A program made the translations under genes and the position numbers. The notes beneath the pieces are model-generated. The model saw nothing but the letters and a program-made list of their open reading frames with translations, was not told the origin of the DNA and ran no database searches. This document shows positions 42,801 to 50,447 of a DNA stretch of 64,000 nucleotides, piece by piece. The stretch's first letter is position 1. Each line of letters begins with the position of its first letter. The DNA is from Polaromonas sp. (lineage in GTDB: Bacteria > Pseudomonadota > Gammaproteobacteria > Burkholderiales > Burkholderiaceae_C), in assembly GCF_030689685.1 (NCBI RefSeq), contig NZ_JAUYEY010000027.1, positions 1 to 64,000 of the forward strand, written 5' to 3'.

Positions 42801-43949
42801 ATGAATATCCACCCAGCGACGCTCTTTCCAGCTTTCGAGCGCGGCCTCGACCAGTTGCACGCCTTTGGCGCCTTCGGGCAGCGTCCATTGGTAGGGCTCG
42901 TTTTCCACCACATGGCGGATGAAATGCTCCCACTGGATCTTGAAGCCGTTGTCGTAGGTCTGGGTGTCCGGCACGTCCTGCCACTGGTCGGAAAAATTCA
43001 TCGTCTGTTTTTCGTCCGGGTTCCACACCGGGCGCGGCGTATTGACCCGCGACTGGGCCTTGCAGGAGGACAGGCCGGCGACGGCCGACCCGTGGGTGCC
43101 ATCGACGTGGAAGGTGACCAGATCCTCGCGGTTGACGCGGGTGGCCCAGGACATGGTCATCTGCGCAATCACCTGCTCGCCGCCGTGGCCGATCAGCTCG
43201 GCCGTGGCGTAGGCCGCATCGTCGGCGGTCGCCTTGTAGGGCTTGCCGGCTTCGTCCCAGCGCTCGGGTATGTGGGTGGCGCCTATGCAGGAGATCGACT
43301 TGACCTCGCCGAACAGGTTGTCCAGCACGTAACGCCAGTGGCACATCATGTCCAGGATCATGCCGCCGCCGTCTTCGGTGCGGTAGTTCCAGCTCGGGCG
43401 CTGGATCGGCTGCAGGTCGCCTTCGAAGACCCAGTAGCCGAACTCCAGGCGCACCGACAGCATCTTGCCGAAGAAGCCGGCGCGGCGCAGCATGTCGAGC
43501 TTGCGCAGGCCGGGCAGGAACAGCTTGTCCTGCACCGCGCCATGTTTCAGGCCGGACTTTTCAGCCAGACGCGCAATTTCAACGGCTTCGTTGAGGTTGG
43601 TGGCAATCGGTTTTTCGCAGTACACGTGTTTGCCGGCGCGTATCGCCTTGGCCAGCAGCGTGGGGCGCATCTGCGTGGTGCCAGCGTCGAAGAAGATGGT
43701 GTCGTCCTTGTTCTTCAGCGCCTCGTCGAGGTCGGTGCCCCAGCGTTCAATGTTCCAGGCCTTGGCCAGGGCCTCGATTTTTTCGGCGTTGCGGCCGATC
43801 AGGATCGGGTCGGGCACACACAAGTCGCCGTTGGAGAGCAGCACGCCGCCCTGCTTGCGGATCGCGACGATGGAGCGGATCAAATGCTGGTTCATGCCCA
43901 TGCGTCCGGTCACGCCGTGCATGATGATTCCTAGTTGTTGGGTGGCCAT
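42792..43949 (-). CDS. Gfo/Idh/MocA-family oxidoreductase
   Basis: A 385-residue NAD(P)-dependent dehydrogenase. The N-terminal Rossmann domain begins LGIIMHGVTGRMGMNQHL and includes AGKHVYCEKPIATNLNEAVEIARLA, where the EKP motif holds the catalytic lysine. The C-terminal alpha/beta domain includes GGGMILDMMCHWRYVLDNLFGEV with the conserved Asp-x3-His. The family oxidises sugars, inositols and related compounds. It heads the catabolic genes after the TctC gene; the substrate is unknown. Confidence 0.88.
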   Translation of the reverse strand: MATQQLGIIMHGVTGRMGMNQHLIRSIVAIRKQGGVLLSNGDLCVPDPILIGRNAEKIEALAKAWNIERWGTDLDEALKNKDDTIFFDAGTTQMRPTLLAKAIRAGKHVYCEKPIATNLNEAVEIARLAEKSGLKHGAVQDKLFLPGLRKLDMLRRAGFFGKMLSVRLEFGYWVFEGDLQPIQRPSWNYRTEDGGGMILDMMCHWRYVLDNLFGEVKSISCIGATHIPERWDEAGKPYKATADDAAYATAELIGHGGEQVIAQMTMSWATRVNREDLVTFHVDGTHGSAVAGLSSCKAQSRVNTPRPVWNPDEKQTMNFSDQWQDVPDTQTYDNGFKIQWEHFIRHVVENEPYQWTLPEGAKGVQLVEAALESWKERRWVDIHPL

Positions 43950-44054
43950 GGGCTTCCTTTGGGGCGGGTGGGGAATGCGGCGGCCGCACCGGACCGGTGT
44001 GGCGAAAGCCCAGGGGCCTCCGCCGACCCGCGCCGGTGCGCGCGGTCGCGGGAG

Positions 44055-45065
44055 TTACTGCGGGGACAGGCCGGCGGCTTTGACCAGCACGGCGTTGCTC
44101 TTGATCTCGTCCCTGATGTAGCTGTCGAACTGCTCGGGTGACAGGGTCCAGGCATCGGCGCCGAGGGTGGCGAAACGCTCCTTGACTTCAGGCGTGTTGA
44201 GCGCCTTGACAACTTCGTCGTGCAGGCGGTTGACGATGTCGCGCGGCGTCTTGCTGGGAGCCATCATGCCGATCCAGAAATTGAACTCGGAACCAGGCAC
44301 GCCTGCTTCTGCGGTGGTCGGAACCTGTGGCAGGGCGGTCGCGCGTTTGGGTGAGCCGACTGCCAGTGCGACCAGCTGGCCATTGCGGATTTGCCCGATC
44401 ACCGGCGCAATCGGCGAGAAGTAGTAGTCGACCCGGCCGGACATCACCTCGGTCACGGCCTCTGCAGACCCTTTGAACGGTATGTTGACCGCATCAATCT
44501 TGGCGGCCAGCTTGAACTTTTCGGCGTTCAGGTGCGTGGCGCTGCCCTGGCCGGCCGAGGCAAAGTTCATGCTGCCCGGCTTGGCCCGCGCAGCGACCAG
44601 CAGTTCCTGCAAGGTCTTGATGTTTTTCGACGGCGAGATCACCAGTACGTTGGGTGTGCTGGAAATCGGTGTCACGCCCACGAAGTCGGCGGTGGTGTCG
44701 AAGGGCAGTTTGGCAAAGGTGGATGGGCTGACTGTGTGTGATGACGAGTGGACCATGATGGTGTAGCCATCCGGTGCGGCGGTGGCCACGGCCTGCTGGC
44801 CGATGGTGCCGCTGGCGCCGCCACGGTTGTCGATCACCAGCGTCTGCCCCATGCTCTGGCCCATCTTGTCGGCGATAGCGCGGGCAATGATGTCGGTGGT
44901 GCTGCCTGCGGCAAAAGGCACGATCACACGAATCGGTTTGTTCGGGTAAGCCTGTCCTGCGCTTGTCGAAGGACCGCCCTGGGCGCTGGCGGCCAGCGGC
45001 GACAGCGCGGCCAGCACAGTGAGGGATGTGAGCGAAGCCAGGGCGGCGCGGCGTGCAAAAGTCAT
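44055..45065 (-). CDS. tripartite tricarboxylate transporter substrate-binding protein (TctC/Bug family)
   Basis: A 336-residue exported receptor. The signal peptide (LASLTSLTVLAALSPLAASAQ) is followed by YPNKPIRVIVPFAAGSTTDIIARAI, the standard start of the mature Bug fold. About nine extra residues (GGPSTSAGQ) lie between them; their DNA is a piece of the CTTGTCGAAGG intergenic repeat. No tctA or tctB is adjacent, as is common for this expanded family. Position suggests it binds the substrate of the downstream dehydrogenase cluster. Confidence 0.88.
   Translation of the reverse strand: MTFARRAALASLTSLTVLAALSPLAASAQGGPSTSAGQAYPNKPIRVIVPFAAGSTTDIIARAIADKMGQSMGQTLVIDNRGGASGTIGQQAVATAAPDGYTIMVHSSSHTVSPSTFAKLPFDTTADFVGVTPISSTPNVLVISPSKNIKTLQELLVAARAKPGSMNFASAGQGSATHLNAEKFKLAAKIDAVNIPFKGSAEAVTEVMSGRVDYYFSPIAPVIGQIRNGQLVALAVGSPKRATALPQVPTTAEAGVPGSEFNFWIGMMAPSKTPRDIVNRLHDEVVKALNTPEVKERFATLGADAWTLSPEQFDSYIRDEIKSNAVLVKAAGLSPQ
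44951..44976 (-). repeat. CTTGTCGAAGG-type repeat fragment inside tctC
   Basis: CCTGTCCTGCGCTTGTCGAA followed by GG closely matches the inverse of 25622-25643 in the hutU-hutH gap. Here it is translated in frame at the signal-peptide cleavage region, where homologues go straight from the cleavage site to the mature domain. Confidence 0.55.
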
Positions 45066-45134
45066 GGTTGCATCTCCTGAAGGGCATTTTGAAGAACGAG
45101 AGTCCGGCAAACACAAGCAGGCCGGAGTTTACGC

Positions 45135-45158
45135 TTAATTCACCATTAAGTGAATTAA
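45135..45158. promoter_or_regulatory. TetR-type operator palindrome upstream of the tctC gene
   Basis: TTAATTCAC-N6-GTGAATTAA is a perfect 24-base inverted repeat in the AT-rich gap between the TetR gene and tctC. A similar site with the same 6-base spacer is placed before the TetR gene (45868-45890). Two matching sites at the regulator and at the target cluster support a TetR operator. Confidence 0.65.
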
Positions 45159-45201
45159 AAATTGTAAAACACTCCCGACACCGCCTTGATGCGGTGATGC
45201 C

Positions 45202-45861
45202 TCAGTTTCTAAGGACATACCCTAGGATCACGTCGCACATGTGCGAGAGTCGCTCGTGGTGTGCCTTGGGCGTCATCAGGTCGCGCCCGAAAATCGCCGA
45301 CAGCGTGTGGTTGTTCGACAGGTAGAAATAGGCCATGCCGGCAATCGACACATATAGCTGTATCGGGTCGATGCCGCCGCGAAACAGCCCCTCGCTGCGC
45401 CCGCGCTCCAGGATTTCGGCCAGCGTCTGGATCAGTGGCGAGTTCATCTCGCGCACCCGCCCGGACATCGCCAGGTGCCGACCCTGGTGCAGGTTTTCAC
45501 TGTTGAGCAGCGTGAGGAATTCAGGGTGCGCAATGTAGTACTCCCAGGTGAACTGGGTCAGGCGCTGGATCGCCTGGGCCGGCGGCATGTCGCGCAGGTG
45601 CAGCTGGTTTTCGGCCTCCCGGATATCGGCATAGGCCTGCTCCAGCACGGCCAGGAACAGCTCGTCCTTGCTGGTGAAATAGTAGTAAATCAGACGCTTG
45701 TTGACATCGGCGCGTTCGGCAATGCGGTCCACCCGCGCGCCGCCCAGGCCGTGCTGCGCAAACTCGTCGCGAGCCGCCTGCAGGATGGCGAGCTGGGAGC
45801 GGTCGGCATCGCGCGAGCGGGGTTCGGTGGCTTTGGCGGGTTTGGCTTTGGCGCTTGGCAT
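45202..45861 (-). CDS. TetR-family transcriptional regulator
   Basis: A 219-residue repressor. The helix-turn-helix reads FAQHGLGGARVDRIAERADVNKRLIYYYFTSKDELFLAVLEQAY (about residues 33-76). The rest is a helical ligand domain like that of the C-terminal TetR_C_3 group. It is upstream of and on the same strand as the tctC-dehydrogenase-DUF993-isomerase cluster. Matching palindromes before its own start and before tctC suggest control of both. Confidence 0.88.
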   Translation of the reverse strand: MPSAKAKPAKATEPRSRDADRSQLAILQAARDEFAQHGLGGARVDRIAERADVNKRLIYYYFTSKDELFLAVLEQAYADIREAENQLHLRDMPPAQAIQRLTQFTWEYYIAHPEFLTLLNSENLHQGRHLAMSGRVREMNSPLIQTLAEILERGRSEGLFRGGIDPIQLYVSIAGMAYFYLSNNHTLSAIFGRDLMTPKAHHERLSHMCDVILGYVLRN

Positions 45862-45867
45862 GGCGAG

Positions 45868-45890
45868 TAATTTAACTGTTTGGTGAATTA
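45868..45890. promoter_or_regulatory. second TetR-type operator, before the TetR gene
   Basis: TAATTTAAC-N6-GTGAATTA lies 7 bases upstream of the TetR start. The right half matches the site at 45135-45158 in eight of nine bases; the left half is weaker. Confidence 0.5.
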
Positions 45891-46028
45891 GTGCAAGCCC
45901 GTTATGCGCAGATGCCTGAGGTAGCTTGGTCCGATAGCGGCATTAGATGACAGGCACTGTAACAAGCGCGCACCCATAATGAGGCAGGTAGCGGCCATCG
46001 GCGCCGTTGCCACTTCAAGGAGACGGCC

Positions 46029-46337
46029 ATGAGTGATTCGACCCCCCCGAAAGACGGCGACTTCGCGAGCTGGGTTGACGAAAAGTCCGAGGCGCTCAAG
46101 TTTGAACTCGGCGAGAAGTTTCCGGTACCGCCGACCGAGCTGCATTCGCCCTCGGTGCATGTGGAGACCGGCCGGCAGAAACTTGAGGAAGTGCTGCTGG
46201 AACATGAGGAGCCCACGCCGGAGTTCCTGGAAGAGCTCAAGGCGCTGGAAAATGCAGCGCCGCTGAGCGACGACGAACTAGCCCGGCAGGCGCTGGAAGC
46301 GGGCGGTGACGACGGCGACAACAAGACCCCTGAATAG
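46029..46337 (+). CDS. small acidic protein of unknown function
   Basis: A 102-residue, strongly acidic, probably helical protein (SWVDEKSEALKFELGEKFPVPPTELHSPSVHVETGRQKLEEVLLEHEE). No signal peptide, no Cys, no recognised domain. AAGGAG lies 8 bases before the ATG, which supports expression. It stands 131 bases ahead of the ThDP enzyme gene. Confidence 0.65.
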   Translation: MSDSTPPKDGDFASWVDEKSEALKFELGEKFPVPPTELHSPSVHVETGRQKLEEVLLEHEEPTPEFLEELKALENAAPLSDDELARQALEAGGDDGDNKTPE

Positions 46338-46382
46338 TCCCGCGCCGCACGGCCTTGGTCTTTATCAGCCGGGGCTGCGGAA

Positions 46383-46457
46383 CCGGCTTTGCCGGGCCGC
46401 AGGCGCAGCGCCCCCTCGGGGGGCAGAGAGCTACGCGTAGCGAGCGAACGTGGGGGC
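46383..46457 (+). repeat. palindromic intergenic repeat before the ThDP enzyme gene
   Basis: CCGGCTTTGCCGGGCC (46383-46398), GCCCCCTCGGGGGGC (46410-46424) and the palindrome GCTACGCGTAGC (46430-46441) follow one another, ending in GTGGGGGCAC close to the gene start at 46469. The first block matches the insertion in hutH. Confidence 0.65.
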
Positions 46458-46468
46458 ACAATAGTCAG

Positions 46469-48172
46469 ATGACCCAACAACTTGCCGGCCATCTTCTTGT
46501 TCAATGCCTTGTGGCCCAGGGCGTCACCCACGCGTTTGGCGTTCCCGGTGAAAGTTATCTTGCGGTGCTTGATGGCTTTCATGCTTATCCCGATCAGATT
46601 CAATTCGTCACCAACCGGCAGGAGGGCGGCGCCGCCTTCATGGCCGAAGCCCATGGCAAGCTGACCGGCCGGCCCGGTATCTGTTTTGTGACGCGGGGTC
46701 CGGGTGCGACCAACGCCTCCATCGGGGTACACACGGCTTTCCAGGATTCCACGCCCATGATTTTGTTTGTTGGCGATGTGGCCAGCGACACGCGCGACCG
46801 CGAGGCTTTCCAGGAGCTGGACTACAGCAGCTTCTTCGGCCCTTCTACCAAAGGCATGGCCAAACGGGTAGAGCGCATTGACGACGCGCGGCGCATCCCC
46901 GAGTATGTGGCGCGCGCCTTTGCCACCGCCATGAATGGCCGGCCTGGCCCGGTGGTGCTGGTGTTGCCTGAGGACATGCTGACCCAAACGGTGGACGTGG
47001 CACCGCTGCCGCGCGTGGAAGCGGTCGAGGCCTGGAGCGACCCCGGTTCGCTGCGCCGGCTGCGCGAGATGCTGCTGCAATCAGAGCGGCCTTTGGTGAT
47101 TGCCGGCGGGGGCGGCTGGACGCCGCAGGCGGCGCAGGCGCTACAGCGTTTTGCCGAAAACTGGTCGCTGCCGGTCGGCAATGCCTTTCGTTTTCAGGAC
47201 ACTTTTGACAACCACCACCCGCTGTACGCAGGCGATGTCGGCATTGGCCTGAACCCCAAGCTCGCGGCACGCATCAAACAGGCCGACCTGATTCTTGCGA
47301 TTGGCCCGCGCCTGGGCGAGATGACGACTGGCGGCTACACGCTGATCGAGGCGCCCAGGCCGAAGCAGAAGTTGGTGCACATCCATGCCAGTGCCGAAGA
47401 GCTGAACCGCGTGTTCCAGGCCGATCTGGCCATCAACGCGACCATGAATGCGGCAGCGCGATCACTGGAGGTGTTGACGGCGCCGCTGTCCGTCCCCTGG
47501 CAGGCCTGGGCCGAGTCCGCCAACGCAGACTACCTCGCCAACATCGACCCAGCCAACGGCGGCGTGGTGCTGCCGGGCAGCATCGACATGCCGGCCATCG
47601 TCGCGACGCTGAAAAAGCTGCTGCCAGCAGATGCAGTGCTGACCAATGGCGCTGGCAACTTTGCCAGCTGGGTGCACCGCTTCTTCCAGCACCACGGCCT
47701 GGTCAAGGGTCTGAAGACCCAGCTGGCGCCCACCGTGGGCGCCATGGGTTACGGCGTGCCGGCCGGCATCGCGGCGGCCATCACTACCGGCAGGACGGCC
47801 TTCACGATGGCCGGTGACGGCGACTTCCTGATGAACGGCCAGGAGCTGGCCACTGCGGTGCAGCATGGCGCCAAAAGCATCATTGTGCTGCTCAACAACG
47901 GCATGTACGGCACCATCCGCATGCACCAGGAGCGTGAGTACCCGCGTCATGTCAGCGGCTCCAGCCTGCAGAACCCGGACTTCTGCGCACTGGCGCGGGC
48001 TTACGGCTACACCGCCACACGCATCACGCGCACCGAAGAGTTTGAAGCCGTCATGCGCCAGGCGCTGCAGGGCAAGGAGGGCGCGCTGATCGAGATCATG
48101 CTGGACCCGGAAGTCATCAGCACGCGTGGAACACTGTCGGCAATTACCACCACAGCGCTACAGAAACAATAG
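46469..48172 (+). CDS. thiamine diphosphate-dependent enzyme, acetolactate-synthase-like
   Basis: A 567-residue ThDP enzyme with three domains: pyrimidine-binding (FGVPGESYLAVLDGF, with the catalytic Glu in TNRQEGGAAFMAEA), central domain, and pyrophosphate-binding (GDGDFLMNGQELATAVQHGAKSIIVLLNNGMYG, metal motif GDG...NN). It resembles the catalytic subunit of acetolactate synthase, but there is no regulatory subunit gene nearby, so a decarboxylase or carboligase role is also possible. ATG 46469 follows the palindromic repeat; the longer frame would translate the repeat. Confidence 0.82.
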   Translation: MTQQLAGHLLVQCLVAQGVTHAFGVPGESYLAVLDGFHAYPDQIQFVTNRQEGGAAFMAEAHGKLTGRPGICFVTRGPGATNASIGVHTAFQDSTPMILFVGDVASDTRDREAFQELDYSSFFGPSTKGMAKRVERIDDARRIPEYVARAFATAMNGRPGPVVLVLPEDMLTQTVDVAPLPRVEAVEAWSDPGSLRRLREMLLQSERPLVIAGGGGWTPQAAQALQRFAENWSLPVGNAFRFQDTFDNHHPLYAGDVGIGLNPKLAARIKQADLILAIGPRLGEMTTGGYTLIEAPRPKQKLVHIHASAEELNRVFQADLAINATMNAAARSLEVLTAPLSVPWQAWAESANADYLANIDPANGGVVLPGSIDMPAIVATLKKLLPADAVLTNGAGNFASWVHRFFQHHGLVKGLKTQLAPTVGAMGYGVPAGIAAAITTGRTAFTMAGDGDFLMNGQELATAVQHGAKSIIVLLNNGMYGTIRMHQEREYPRHVSGSSLQNPDFCALARAYGYTATRITRTEEFEAVMRQALQGKEGALIEIMLDPEVISTRGTLSAITTTALQKQ

Positions 48173-48214
48173 CGGCTTGTGGCTGTGGGATATGGGCTAC
48201 AGCCTGTTTTGATA
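48166..48214 (+). repeat. TGATAGCTG repeat at the end of the ThDP enzyme gene
   Basis: CAATAGCGGCTTGTGGCTG is followed by GGGATATGGGCTACAGCCTG. The TAG of its first bases is the stop codon of the ThDP enzyme gene. Confidence 0.55.
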
Positions 48215-48215
48215 T

Positions 48216-48243
48216 AAAAAAAGGGCCACTTGCGTGGCCCTTT
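48216..48243 (-). terminator. terminator of the H1-like SWIB gene
   Basis: AAAGGGCCAC-TTGC-GTGGCCCTTT is a perfect ten-base-pair stem with a four-base loop. On the minus strand it is followed by a run of T, as for an intrinsic terminator. It lies 37 bases beyond the stop of the minus-strand gene and could also stop plus-strand transcripts of the ThDP gene. Confidence 0.75.
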
Positions 48244-48280
48244 CAGCGAAGTCCGCGTGAACGCGGAAGGTCGCTTCGAG

Positions 48281-48733
48281 TTACTTGACGTGCTTGCCGA
48301 TCAGGCCAGCCATCTCGAACATCGACACCTGCGCCTTGCCGAAAACGGCGCGCAGCTTTTCGTCGGCATTGACCATGCGCTTGTTGATCTTGTCCTGCAG
48401 ACCCTTGGCCTTGATGTAGACCCAGAGTTTGCGAACGATCTCGGTACGGGGCAGCGCAGCAGCGCCAACCACGGCCGACAGGGCAGGGCTCAATGTCAGT
48501 GGCTTCATGAACGCTGCGTTGGGCGTACGCTTTTTGGCGGGCGCTTTTTTTGCAACGGCCTTTTTTGCCACTACTTTTTTTGCAGGGGCTTTCTTCGCCA
48601 CTACTTTTTTAGCCGGTGCTTTCTTCGCAGGGGCTTTCTTTGCTGGAGCTGCTTTCTTCGCAGCTACTTTCTTTGCCGGAGCAGCCTTTTTTGCGGCTGC
48701 TTTTTTTGCCGGTGCTTTTTTTGCAGTTGCCAT
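48281..48733 (-). CDS. SWIB-domain protein with histone H1-like lysine/alanine tail
   Basis: A 150-residue basic protein. Residues 1-70 are short repeats of the AAKKAPAKK type, as in the C-terminal tail of histone H1, and should bind DNA without sequence preference. Residues 75-150 are a SWIB/MDM2 domain (KPLTLSPALSAVVGAAALPRTEIVRKLWVYIKAKGLQD). Similar fusions are known in betaproteobacteria and chlamydiae; a nucleoid-associated role is likely. ATG 48733 (MATAKK) is preferred. Repeat number is likely to vary between strains. Confidence 0.85.
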   Translation of the reverse strand: MATAKKAPAKKAAAKKAAPAKKVAAKKAAPAKKAPAKKAPAKKVVAKKAPAKKVVAKKAVAKKAPAKKRTPNAAFMKPLTLSPALSAVVGAAALPRTEIVRKLWVYIKAKGLQDKINKRMVNADEKLRAVFGKAQVSMFEMAGLIGKHVK

Positions 48734-49204
48734 GATTGATTTTCCTTCTAGAAGTTGATAAATCACCAATGCAGATAACTACTCTTCACTGGCAAGGGGG
48801 ATGCTACTGGAGAAAACCGCTGTTTCATAGGGAAAACGCAATTTTTTTGGTCTTTTTTGTTGCTGACTTACCTCTGAAAATCAAAAAACACCCAATGGAA
48901 ATCTCGCGAAAGCCGCACTGCAGTGCCTCTCACGCATACCTCAGACACGCCGCCACACTGAAAAAACGCAGCGACCACCAACACTTTTGGTCGCACCGAA
49001 TGCTCGCACATGACGCCACACCGCCCTCATGCAGCACAGCAGGTAGCGCGCTTAACACCGCGCCAGCACACGGCATTTCCCCGCGCTTGCCGCCGGGGTA
49101 GCGGATTATCCATGGAGACCATCCGTGCTGTGTCCTACATCCTCATGGCGATGCTGCGCAGTGCACAAGCTGATTCCAAGCTCCCTCCGAAAGGCTGCTT
49201 CCCC
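48734..49204. other. 470-base interval without a convincing gene
   Basis: The interval is less GC-rich than its surroundings, notably near 48840-48900. It holds the promoter region of the minus-strand SWIB gene and upstream sequence of the decayed rraA gene. No RNA gene, repeat or conserved frame was recognised. Confidence 0.4.
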
Positions 49205-49440
49205 ATGACAACAACGTTCGCCACCTGCGATTTGTGTGATCTCCGAAAAGCGACAGCTCAGGCCGTTTCCACGTGTTGCCGCCGGTGTTTCGCGATTTCG
49301 GGGGTGTGCACACCTTTTGCGGGCCGAGGGTCACGTTCAGGTGTTTCGAGGATAGCCCACTCGTCAAAGCTGCGGTGGACGGCAGCGGCAGGGTGGCCAC
49401 GCCACGGCGCCCGGTGTCCGAACTGTTGTTGCTCGACAAG
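49205..49440 (+). pseudogene. remnant of rraA (RNase E regulator-like / HMG aldolase family)
   Basis: ATG 49205 starts MTTTFATCDLCDLRKA, the usual N-terminus of RraA-family proteins. The next conserved block, VLPPVFRDFGGVHTFCGP...FRCFEDSPLVKAAVDG, follows in another frame (from about 49273). So there is at least one frameshift, near 49255-49272. The later two thirds of the gene, with the GDVVVADxDGV-like active region, is missing and the sequence runs into the OsmC gene. It is a broken gene. Confidence 0.75.
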
Positions 49441-49492
49441 TGGAGCGCAGCTCGCGACACTGGAGGCCTTGAATCAAGCAACAGGACAGACC

Positions 49493-49966
49493 ATGGCTGA
49501 ATTCACCGCCGACATTGTGTGGGAGCGCGGCGCGCAGGATTTTTTGAAGGGCCGTTACAGCCGGCGCCACCTGATGCGTTTTGATGGCGGTGCCGAAGTG
49601 GCGGGATCTTCGTCGCCCCACTCGGTGCCATTGCCCATGTCGGACGCTGCAGCAGTCGATCCAGAAGAGGCTTTTGTGGCCTCGCTCGCCAGCTGTCACA
49701 TGTTGTGGTTTCTGGCGATCGCCGCGAAACGCAAATTCTGTGTGGATCGTTATACCGACGGGGCGGTCGGGATCATGGCAAAGAATGCGCAGGGAAAAGT
49801 GGCGATGACGGTGGTCACCTTGCGGCCCGAGGTGGCTTTTTCAGGCGAATACCTGCCAACACGCGAGCAACTGGACCAGTTGCATCACGAAGCGCATGAG
49901 GAATGTTTCATCGCGAATTCGGTGCGTACCGACGTGCGTTGTGAACCGGTGTACGGCAATGCATGA
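49493..49966 (+). CDS. OsmC-family peroxide-detoxifying protein
   Basis: A 157-residue OsmC/Ohr-type protein. VASLASCHMLWFLAIAAKRKF carries the first redox Cys, and LHHEAHEECFIANSV the second. SSPHSVPLPMSDAAAVDPEEAF is the usual loop before them. It reduces organic peroxides with thiols. ATG 49493 is preferred; the longer frame would run through the decayed rraA. Its stop overlaps the start of the P450 remnant. Confidence 0.85.
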   Translation: MAEFTADIVWERGAQDFLKGRYSRRHLMRFDGGAEVAGSSSPHSVPLPMSDAAAVDPEEAFVASLASCHMLWFLAIAAKRKFCVDRYTDGAVGIMAKNAQGKVAMTVVTLRPEVAFSGEYLPTREQLDQLHHEAHEECFIANSVRTDVRCEPVYGNA

Positions 49967-50422
49967 AACGGTGGCCGCGCAGCCTGCCCATGCCATAGCG
50001 GCAGTCACCCACCCGGACCCCTATTCTTATTACCGGCAACTGCGTGAAGAGCGGCCACTGTATTTCGACGCCAGTCTGCAGCTCTGGGTCGCCAGCAGCC
50101 AGGTGGTGATCGCCGAAGCCCAGGGCTACCCTGCGTTCAACGTGCGTCCGCCGTGCGAGCCGGTGCCTGCAGCGCGGCAGGGCACAGTGGTCGGTGAGGT
50201 GTTTGTACGCTTGGTGGGCGAGTTTGTTTGGCGAGGTCGAATCGTCGCAGCCTGGGCTTCGGTGCAGGCATCCACGCCTGCGCAGGCGCCGCCATTGCTA
50301 TCGAAACAGTAGCTGCCTGCGCGCGCTGGTTATGGGCTGAAGGCCAATTTGACTCATATTTGGGGCGGCAAACCGGGCCTCGCCCGCTGGGCATTGCCTG
50401 CATTCCGGTTTTTGATGAATGA
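49959..50422 (+). pseudogene. cytochrome P450 gene with a large internal deletion
   Basis: The first part reads HPDPYSYYRQLREERPLYFD...LQLWVASSQVVIAEAQG, a P450 N-terminus, up to about 50210. Then the C-terminal haem-binding region follows in another frame: ARSNRRSLGFGAGIHACAG, with the Cys ligand and the FGxGxHxCxG motif. Some 250 residues between them are missing. The last part (from about 50304) matches the TGATAGCTG repeat in sequence order while staying open. No functional enzyme can be made. Confidence 0.8.
50304..50360 (+). repeat. TGATAGCTG-type repeat within the P450 remnant
   Basis: ACAGTAGCTGCCTGCGCGCG, then TGGTTATGGGCTGAAGGCC and AATTTGACTCAT, follows the order of the repeat at 36047 with a few changes (GTAGCTG for ATAGCTG). 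It is read as codons in the C-terminal frame of the P450 remnant. Confidence 0.5.
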
Positions 50423-50447
50423 AAAATTGCCAACAAAGGAAAACACC

